Source: Pseudomonadota bacterium (GTDB taxonomy: Bacteria; Pseudomonadota; Gammaproteobacteria; Burkholderiales; Methylophilaceae). From it: 64,000 nucleotides of DNA. Shown piece by piece: positions 57,865-64,000 of the stretch. Below the pieces are notes generated by a model, which was not told where the DNA came from, did not search any database, and saw only the letters and a program-made list of their open reading frames with translations. Both the position numbers and the translations under genes were made by a program. The DNA is taken from positions 96,845 to 160,844 of the forward strand of contig JAKQTN010000050.1 in assembly GCA_029563075.1 (NCBI GenBank). Direction: 5' to 3'. Numbering within the stretch: the stretch's first letter is position 1; each line of letters opens with the position of its first letter.

Positions 57865-59190
57865 ATGAAACGTATCCATCTCATCCTGATAGGGTCCATT
57901 GTGTTGGCCGCAGCGGCTGGCTGGTTTGCCTGGGAAAAATTATCGGTCTCCAAGCAGGAGGCTATGCCAACACCAGAGATTAAGAATAACGGCGTAGTGC
58001 AAGACAAAAGCGGCAAGACTGTGCTTTACTGGTATGACCCGATGGTGCCTGGTCAAAAATTTGACAAGCCAGGTAAATCGCCATTTATGGACATGCAACT
58101 GGAGCCCAAATACGCTGATGAAGGTGGCGGTGGAGCTAATAAAGACAGTGAAGCCACTGCTGTTACCATTTCGTCACACACCACACAGAATCTGGGAATT
58201 CGGCTGGAGAAAGTCGCAACCAGAAGCTTTGGCGAATCACTGTCTGCCATTGGCCGCATTGAGCCGGATGAGCGGCGTTTTTATGTAGTACAGACCCGTA
58301 TCCCCGGTTTTGTAGAAAGATTGTTCGTGCGTGCGGTGGGCGACCCGGTGAGCAAAGGCCGGAAAATCGCAGAAATCTATGCGCCGGAATTATTGGCTGC
58401 GCAACAAGAGTATTTGGCATTGCTTGCCTTAAACGATGTTGATAGCGACAACTCACTGAAGCAAGCGGCACTTCATCGGCTGAAATTGCTAGGTATGTCA
58501 GAGGGTGAAATAGCGGGCATCTCTAAAACAGGTAAATCCAGCCCGCGCTTTGGTGTTTATGCACCTGCTTCTGGCGTACTTACCGAACTAGGCGTTCGTG
58601 AAGGCGGGCAGCTGATGGCGGGCAGTTCGCTGATGCAACTCTCTGATCTATCTCAAGTTTGGCTGATTGCAGAAGTCCCCGAACGCGATGCAGCCCGCCT
58701 GAAGCCGGGATTGGCTGCTGAAGTGCAGTTGCAAAGCCTGCCTGGTGAAGTATTCAAGGGCAAAGTGAGCTACCTTTATCCAATCTTGAACGAAGTTTCA
58801 AGAACATTGCAGGTGCGTATTGAGTTGCCTAACAAGCGCAATCTTCTTCGACCAGGCATGTACGCCAATGTCAAGTTTACCGGGCAAACCCACGAATCCT
58901 TATCAGCGCCAAGCGAAAGCATCATCGCGACAGGCAAACGCAACGTTGTAATTGTGAAAGAAGCGCATGGTTATCGTCCTGTAGAAATCGAGACTGGACA
59001 GGAGCGTGATGGCTATACCGAGATATTGGGCGGTTTATCCGAAGGCGAAGAGGTGGTGGCATCAGGCCAGTTTCTGATCGATTCAGAAGCCTCTTTGTCC
59101 GGGGTGCTGGCGAGGCTTGCTAATCAAAATATGGTTCAACAGGGGGAGATGAAGGGTGATACACCTGACATGAAGGGAGCTACACCATGA
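57865..59190 (+). CDS. cusB: Metal efflux membrane-fusion protein (CusB-like)
   Basis: 441 residues with an N-terminal membrane anchor ([18 protein letters not shown]). Residues ~50-80 hold a heavy-metal-binding-like domain: [20 protein letters not shown] then MDMQLEPKY, a Met-containing variant without the usual Cys pair. The adaptor domains follow: a barrel-sandwich/lipoyl half [20 protein letters not shown], a hairpin, and a beta-barrel half [12 protein letters not shown]. CusB-type adaptors take Cu(I)/Ag(I) with Met residues and open the pump. Its stop overlaps cusA (ATGA). Confidence 0.9.
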   Translation: MKRIHLILIGSIVLAAAAGWFAWEKLSVSKQEAMPTPEIKNNGVVQDKSGKTVLYWYDPMVPGQKFDKPGKSPFMDMQLEPKYADEGGGGANKDSEATAVTISSHTTQNLGIRLEKVATRSFGESLSAIGRIEPDERRFYVVQTRIPGFVERLFVRAVGDPVSKGRKIAEIYAPELLAAQQEYLALLALNDVDSDNSLKQAALHRLKLLGMSEGEIAGISKTGKSSPRFGVYAPASGVLTELGVREGGQLMAGSSLMQLSDLSQVWLIAEVPERDAARLKPGLAAEVQLQSLPGEVFKGKVSYLYPILNEVSRTLQVRIELPNKRNLLRPGMYANVKFTGQTHESLSAPSESIIATGKRNVVIVKEAHGYRPVEIETGQERDGYTEILGGLSEGEEVVASGQFLIDSEASLSGVLARLANQNMVQQGEMKGDTPDMKGATP

Positions 59191-62100
59191 TCGCTGGACT
59201 CATACGCTGGTCGGCCGGCAACCGTTTGCTGGTGCTGCTGGCTACGCTGATGGTGGTGGCCTGGGGCATATTTGCCATGCTGCGCACGCCGCTGGATGCG
59301 ATTCCTGATTTGTCTGACACCCAAGTCATTATCCGCACGCCATGGCCCGGGCAAGCGCCGCAGATTGTCGAGAACCAGCTTACCTATCCATTGACTACTA
59401 CCATGCTGTCAGTGCCCGGCGTCAAGACGGTGCGCGGCTATTCGTTCTTTGGTGACTCTTTTGTTTATATTCTATTCAACGATGGCACCGATCAGTACTG
59501 GGCACGTTCCCGCGTGCTGGAATATCTGAGCCAGATTTCTTCACGTTTGCCCAAAGGTGTAAATCCCAGTCTGGGGCCAGATGCTACCGGGGTAGGCTGG
59601 GTGTATGAATATGCGCTGGTTGACCGCAGCGGCAGGCACGATTTGGGTCAACTGCGCGCTCTGCAGGACTGGTTTCTGAAATTTGAGCTTAAAACTGTTG
59701 CAGGTGTTGCTGAGGTCGCTACGCTGGGCGGTATGGTGCGGCAATATCAGGTGCAGGTTGACCCTGACAAATTACGGAATTACCGCATTCCATTATCAAA
59801 AGTTGTATCGGCGCTTCAGTCAGCCAATCAGGAAACAGGCGGTGCCGTGGTTGAAACTGCCGAGGCCGAATATATGGTGCGAGCGCACGGCTATCTGGAA
59901 TCTCTGGATGACTTTCGCAATATTCCACTGAGTATCAGTGACCGCGGTACGCCGATTCTGTTATCAGATGTGGCACGTGTGCAAATCGGGCCGGAACTCA
60001 GGCGCGGCGTTGCAGAGCTTAACGGCGAGGGTGAAGTGACTGGCGGTGTGATTGTAGTACGGGCCGGGCAAAATGCGCTGGAGGTGATTGATGCGGTAAA
60101 AGCCAAACTTGCCACACTGAAAAAGAGTTTGCCGGAAGGCGTGGAGATTGTGACTACCTACGACAGGTCGCAACTGATTAAACGCGCAGTAGATAACCTG
60201 ACGCATAAACTGATTGAGGAATTCGTCGTCGTCGCGCTGGTTTGTGCTGTATTTTTATGGCACTTTAGATCAGCTTTGGTAGCGATTGTGGCCTTGCCGA
60301 TCGGCGTGCTGGTGAGCTTTATTGTCATGTATTATCAAGGCGTTAATGCCAATATCATGTCGCTGGGCGGCATTGCCATTGCCATCGGCGCCATGGTGGA
60401 TGCGGCGATTGTGATGATTGAGAATGCGCATCGGCAGCTTGAGCATTACAAGAATACCCACGGCGAGCCTGACAATATGCAACGTATCAAGTTGATTATT
60501 GAGGCGGCGAGTGAAGTTGGCCCTGCGCTGTTTTTCTCACTGCTTATTATTACGTTGTCTTTCATCCCAGTGTTCACTCTGGAGGCACAGGAAGGCAAGC
60601 TGTTCGCGCCATTAGCTTTTACCAAGACTTACGCCATGGCCGCTGCAGCGGGCTTATCGGTCACATTGATTCCTGTATTAATGGCTATCTTCATTCGCGG
60701 GCGCATTCGGCCTGAACATGACAATCCGCTCAATCGCTGGCTGATTGCCATTTATAAACCTTTATTAAGCAAAGTGTTGCATTATCCTGTAATCACTTTG
60801 GGCGTTGCTTTAGTTCTGGTTTTAATTACACTGTATCCATTAAGCAGGCTTGGCAGTGAATTCATGCCGCCGCTGGATGAAGGCGATCTGCTCTATATGC
60901 CGACTGCGTTGCCGGGCTTGTCGGTTTCAAAAGCTTCGGAAATTCTGCAATTAAGTGACCGCCTCATCAAAACCGTGCCCGAGGTCAAGTCAGTATTTGG
61001 TAAGGCAGGCCGCGCCGAAACCGCCACAGACCCGGCGCCGCTGGAAATGCTGGAAACCACCATTCAGTTCAAACCGCGCGCAGAATGGCGCACCGGCATG
61101 ACCACCGAAAAACTGATTGAAGAACTGGATGCCAGGCTGAAGATGCCTGGTATGGCCAATGTCTGGGTGCAGCCTATCCGCAACCGAATCGACATGCTTT
61201 CTACCGGCATCAAAAGCCCTGTCGGCATCAAGATTGGCGGGGCGGATTTGGCCACGCTGGAAAAACTGGGCGAAGAAGTCGAGCGCATCATGAAAAAAGT
61301 ACCGGGTGTTGGCTCGGTGATTGCCGAGCGTGTGACTGGTGGGCGATATATTGATATAAAAATTGACCGGCTTAAAATCGCGCGCTATGGCTTGAATATT
61401 GAGGATGTGCAATCGTTCATATCGACAGCCATTGGCGGCGACAATATTGCTGAAAAGATTGATGGTCTGGCGCGCTTTCCGATCAGCGTCCGGTTTCCAA
61501 GAGAACTGCGTGATTCTGTAGAGAAACTTAAAAGTCTGCCCATTATTACCGAACAGGGCGCAACCGTGCCGTTGGGTGATGTAGCTGAAGTCAAAGTGAC
61601 CGACGGCCCGCCGATGATTAAAAGTGAAAATGCGCGCCCCAATGTCTGGGTGTATGTCGATATTCATGACCGTGATCTGGGGAGCTTTGTGCAGGATGCA
61701 AAAGCCGCACTGGATAAACAGTTGCAGCTGCCGGCAGGTTATTCACTGGCCTGGTCTGGCCAGTTTGAATATTTTGAGCGCGCCGCAAAACGCCTGAGTT
61801 ACGTGGTGCCAATGACGCTAGCCATTATTTTTATCCTGCTGTTTTTGGCTTTCAAACGTATCACGCCAGCGGTTCTGATTCTGGGTAGCCTGCCGTTTGC
61901 CCTGGTGGGGGCGGTGTGGTTCCTGTATCTTTTAGGCCATCATTTTTCGATTGCCAGTGGTGTTGGTATGATCGCGCTGGCAGGGCTGGCAGCTGAGTTT
62001 GGCGTCATCATGCTGGTATACCTGGATGGCGCGGTTGAACGCTATCGAGTCGCAGGCAAGCTCAATACAAGCGAAGATTTGCACGCTGCGCTGATTGAAG

Positions 62101-62309
62101 GTGCCGCGCTGCGGGTCAGGCCAAAAGCCATGACGGTGGCTGTGATATTGGCTGGGTTAATCCCCATTTTAATCGGCACTGGCACTGGCTCAGAAGCGAT
62201 GAGCCGCATCGCGGCGCCAATGGTGGGCGGCATGCTGACTGCGCCGCTGTTATCGTTATTTGTGTTACCTGCTGCTTATATTTTATTGAAAAGAGTTATC
62301 ATCCGCTAA
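59187..62309 (+). CDS. cusA: Heavy-metal RND efflux pump (CusA-like)
   Basis: Twelve-helix proton-driven pump, 1040 residues. HME-RND signatures: [20 protein letters not shown] near the N-terminus, [18 protein letters not shown] in helix 4 with the proton-relay Asp and Glu, [20 protein letters not shown], and [20 protein letters not shown]. The last resembles the Cu/Ag pump CusA more than Co/Zn/Cd Czc[18 protein letters not shown] also matches CusA. With CusC and CusB it forms a tripartite pump for periplasmic copper or silver; the metal is inferred from similarity and from the small CopL-like protein. Confidence 0.9.
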   Translation: MIAGLIRWSAGNRLLVLLATLMVVAWGIFAMLRTPLDAIPDLSDTQVIIRTPWPGQAPQIVENQLTYPLTTTMLSVPGVKTVRGYSFFGDSFVYILFNDGTDQYWARSRVLEYLSQISSRLPKGVNPSLGPDATGVGWVYEYALVDRSGRHDLGQLRALQDWFLKFELKTVAGVAEVATLGGMVRQYQVQVDPDKLRNYRIPLSKVVSALQSANQETGGAVVETAEAEYMVRAHGYLESLDDFRNIPLSISDRGTPILLSDVARVQIGPELRRGVAELNGEGEVTGGVIVVRAGQNALEVIDAVKAKLATLKKSLPEGVEIVTTYDRSQLIKRAVDNLTHKLIEEFVVVALVCAVFLWHFRSALVAIVALPIGVLVSFIVMYYQGVNANIMSLGGIAIAIGAMVDAAIVMIENAHRQLEHYKNTHGEPDNMQRIKLIIEAASEVGPALFFSLLIITLSFIPVFTLEAQEGKLFAPLAFTKTYAMAAAAGLSVTLIPVLMAIFIRGRIRPEHDNPLNRWLIAIYKPLLSKVLHYPVITLGVALVLVLITLYPLSRLGSEFMPPLDEGDLLYMPTALPGLSVSKASEILQLSDRLIKTVPEVKSVFGKAGRAETATDPAPLEMLETTIQFKPRAEWRTGMTTEKLIEELDARLKMPGMANVWVQPIRNRIDMLSTGIKSPVGIKIGGADLATLEKLGEEVERIMKKVPGVGSVIAERVTGGRYIDIKIDRLKIARYGLNIEDVQSFISTAIGGDNIAEKIDGLARFPISVRFPRELRDSVEKLKSLPIITEQGATVPLGDVAEVKVTDGPPMIKSENARPNVWVYVDIHDRDLGSFVQDAKAALDKQLQLPAGYSLAWSGQFEYFERAAKRLSYVVPMTLAIIFILLFLAFKRITPAVLILGSLPFALVGAVWFLYLLGHHFSIASGVGMIALAGLAAEFGVIMLVYLDGAVERYRVAGKLNTSEDLHAALIEGAALRVRPKAMTVAVILAGLIPILIGTGTGSEAMSRIAAPMVGGMLTAPLLSLFVLPAAYILLKRVIIR

Positions 62310-62351
62310 GTCGTTTTATTCAATATAGTGGTCAAAAATTAGAGAAAAGCC

Positions 62352-62702
62352 ATGACATATATTTTTATAAAGTATTTAATCACCGCTGCGGTGGTGGTGC
62401 TGGTATCCGAGGTAGCAAAAGCCAGCGACAGGCTGGGCGGGTTGGTTGCCGCCTTGCCGATGGTGACGGTCCTGACCTTGATCTGGCTGTTTGTGGAAAA
62501 GCAGCCCGGCATTAAAATCGCCAATCACGCCTATTACACGTTCTGGTATGTCATTCCCACCTTGCCCATGTTTTTGCTGTTTCCTTATCTGCTGCCCAAA
62601 TGGGGTTTCTGGCTTACCTTGTTGGGCTGTGCAGTGTTTACCATCGTTGTTTTTTATCTTTATGCGACTGTGTTAAAACAGTTTGGCGTTCATTTGCTGT
62701 AG
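62352..62702 (+). CDS. DUF3147 family membrane protein
   Basis: 116 residues, four helices: FIKYLITAAVVVLVSEVAKA, LGGLVAALPMVTVLTLIWLFVE, YYTFWYVIPTLPMFLLFPYLL and FWLTLLGCAVFTIVVFYLYA. SDRLGGLVAALPMVTVL fits DUF3147. Function unknown. Lies between cusA (42 bp) and earP (9 bp); it may be co-transcribed with earP. Confidence 0.8.
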   Translation: MTYIFIKYLITAAVVVLVSEVAKASDRLGGLVAALPMVTVLTLIWLFVEKQPGIKIANHAYYTFWYVIPTLPMFLLFPYLLPKWGFWLTLLGCAVFTIVVFYLYATVLKQFGVHLL

Positions 62703-62711
62703 ATTTTAGAA

Positions 62712-63836
62712 ATGCACGAACTCAGGTGGGATGTTTTCTGCAAGATTGTCGATAACCTTGGCGACATCGGCGTCTGCTGGCGGCTGGCAAGGCAGCTGCA
62801 CATGGAGCATGGCTTGCAGGTTCGGCTTTGGATTGATGATTTAAGCGTCGCTAAGCGGGTTATCCCTGCTTTAGATGTGACGCTGCAAAAACAGGTCATT
62901 CAAGACATCACGATTGTTTCATGGCATGCAAACACTATGTTTGATCAGGCGGCAGAAGTGGTGATTGAGGCTTTTGGCTGCGAGTTGCCGCCCGTTTATT
63001 TAGATGCGATGACACAGAAAAGGTCCAAATGGGTTAATCTGGAATATTTATCCGCCGAGCCATGGGTGGGGGATTTTCATGCAAAACCTTCACCGCGGCC
63101 ACAGCACAATCTAACGCGGCATTTCTACTTTCCTGGTTTTACCGAGGCTACCGGCGGCCTGATCCGGGAGCGCGATATCGTTGCGCAGAATCAATTGCTT
63201 GCCAGCGATATACAGTTGCAGAACGCGTTCTGGAAGCGCTTGAATCTGACTCATGACGCGCACCTGAGAGTTTCGCTGTTTTACTATCCGCATGCGCCTG
63301 TCCATGATTTGCTCACGATTATGGCCAGCGGCCGGCAAACCACCGATTGTTACGTGCCTGCCAGCAGTGATCTGCAGCAAATCGCCCGTTTTTTTGGTAA
63401 AGACTCCATTGCGGCAGGCGAGAACTTGACGTACAAAAACCTCAGTTTGCATGTGCTGCCTTTTCTGTCGCATCAAGATTACGACCAATTATTGGCCGTC
63501 TGCGATATTAACTTTGTCCGTGGCGAAGATAGCTGGATCCGTGCCATCTGGGCGGGCAAGCCGTTTATCTGGCAGCCGTATTTTCAAACCGAAAACACCC
63601 ACATGAAAAAACTGGACGCTTTTCTGGAGGTATTTTATGCGCATTCTGATGCAAAACAGGTGGCCTGTGAGGCGCACCGGTATTGGTCTGCAGGGCATAT
63701 GCCAGAAACGGCCTGGAACCATTTTTTGAATGCTTTGCCTGCGTTGCGGCACCATGCGCGGCAACAGGCGCAACAATTGGCAAAGCAAGCAGACCTTGCA
63801 TCTAAGTTGGTGATTTTTTGTAATAAAATCCAGTGA
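62712..63836 (+). CDS. earP: Protein-arginine rhamnosyltransferase EarP
   Basis: Uses dTDP-beta-L-rhamnose to rhamnosylate Arg32 of elongation factor P, needed for EF-P to rescue ribosomes at polyproline. GT-B fold: the N-terminal WDVFCKIVDNLGDIGVCWRL carries the conserved Asp catalytic region. NFVRGEDSWIRAIWAGKPF (about residues 270-290) is the nucleotide-sugar site, followed by IWQPYFQTENTHMKKLDAFL. 374 residues. Its substrate gene efp starts 75 bp later. Confidence 0.95.
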   Translation: MHELRWDVFCKIVDNLGDIGVCWRLARQLHMEHGLQVRLWIDDLSVAKRVIPALDVTLQKQVIQDITIVSWHANTMFDQAAEVVIEAFGCELPPVYLDAMTQKRSKWVNLEYLSAEPWVGDFHAKPSPRPQHNLTRHFYFPGFTEATGGLIRERDIVAQNQLLASDIQLQNAFWKRLNLTHDAHLRVSLFYYPHAPVHDLLTIMASGRQTTDCYVPASSDLQQIARFFGKDSIAAGENLTYKNLSLHVLPFLSHQDYDQLLAVCDINFVRGEDSWIRAIWAGKPFIWQPYFQTENTHMKKLDAFLEVFYAHSDAKQVACEAHRYWSAGHMPETAWNHFLNALPALRHHARQQAQQLAKQADLASKLVIFCNKIQ

Positions 63837-63862
63837 AACTAGAGAAAAAAGAATAGTTTAGG

Positions 63863-63868
63863 TATAAT
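63863..63868 (+). promoter_or_regulatory. -10 element of the efp promoter
   Basis: TATAAT 43 bp before the efp start codon, in an AT-rich region after the earP stop. No clear -35. It suggests efp can be transcribed apart from earP. Confidence 0.45.
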
Positions 63869-63911
63869 GCGCGGCTTCAATATTCAACGCAATTAATCTG
63901 CAAGGCAAATT

Positions 63912-64000
63912 ATGAAAACAGCACAAGAACTTCGCGCCGGTAACGTGATTATGGTGGATGGCGCACCATTGGTGGTGGTAAAAGCCGAATACAACAAATC
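63912..64000 (+). CDS. efp: Elongation factor P (N-terminal end; gene runs off the right edge)
   Basis: The ATG at 63912 with AAGGCAAATT upstream opens [20 protein letters not shown], then VVVKAEYNK to the window edge, the KOW-like N-terminal domain of EF-P. The modified Arg32 would fall just past the edge, so the EarP-type substrate loop cannot be checked. The pairing with earP makes the identity safe. Confidence 0.93.
   Translation, partial: MKTAQELRAGNVIMVDGAPLVVVKAEYNK

Overview
The window looks like a chromosomal segment of a betaproteobacterial methylotroph close to the Methylophilaceae (Methylotenera/Methylobacillus type). This is inferred from family content, not from a database search. 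The signs are a gnd-zwf/pgl cluster with a short ~300-residue 6-phosphogluconate dehydrogenase, as used in the oxidative RuMP cycle; an EarP-EFP pair; an Aat-Bpt pair; a tyrA-aroA-cmk-rpsA-ihfB-lapB-pyrF block; ftsK-lolA-rarA-serS; and moderate GC content. Genes are densely packed, mostly housekeeping, and often overlap by a few bases. No rRNA, tRNA or CRISPR array was recognised.

Layout. 1-2.4 kb: oxidative pentose phosphate genes, divergent around an operator-like palindrome. 2.4-9.4 kb: apbC, metG, a secreted glycine-zipper protein, a ComEA-like helix-hairpin-helix protein with a duplicated tail, pyrF, lapB and ihfB. 9.4-16 kb: rpsA (five S1 domains), cmk, aroA, tyrA, then bpt and aat (bpt carries an in-frame 27-bp tandem repeat) and a small copper-chaperone-like protein. 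16-24.7 kb: ygiQ, a TraB/GumN protein, a lipocalin, an AT-rich DUF2971 gene, rsuA, aqpZ, an SpoU methyltransferase, a type IV pilin and hslO. 24.8-27.4 kb: an iron-responsive (double Fur box) operon of porin, FMN-binding protein and PepSY membrane protein. 27.4-33.9 kb: gluQ, a DUF3301 gene, a hypothetical gene, an amt gene with a clear sigma-54 promoter and NtrC sites, ispD-ispF and an MsbA-like ABC exporter.

33.9-35.5 kb is the main accessory region. It holds dispersed repeats and two integron-type gene cassettes. Both cassettes lie on the minus strand and end in convincing attC sites, with no integrase in view (CALIN-like). Both encode small two-helix membrane proteins with a C-terminal zinc ribbon. 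Next to them are a 30-bp perfect palindrome and a frameshifted second copy of the smr gene tail, placed so that two smr tails flank a Bfd-like ferredoxin gene.

35.4-55.1 kb: smr, trxB, ftsK-lolA-rarA-serS, mltF, rpiA, mfd, a YqaA/DedA-like gene and an AddA/AddB-like helicase-nuclease pair. 55.2-62.3 kb: a membrane-anchored hypothetical gene, greB, and a heavy-metal (Cu/Ag type) cusCBA operon preceded by a small Cys/His-rich secreted protein. 62.3-64 kb: a DUF3147 gene, earP and the start of efp.

The most rewarding places for a second look are the cassette array (including a cassette ORF that appears to start at AUA), the Fur-controlled flavin/PepSY operon, the smr-tail duplication around the Bfd-like gene, and the repeat insertion in bpt.
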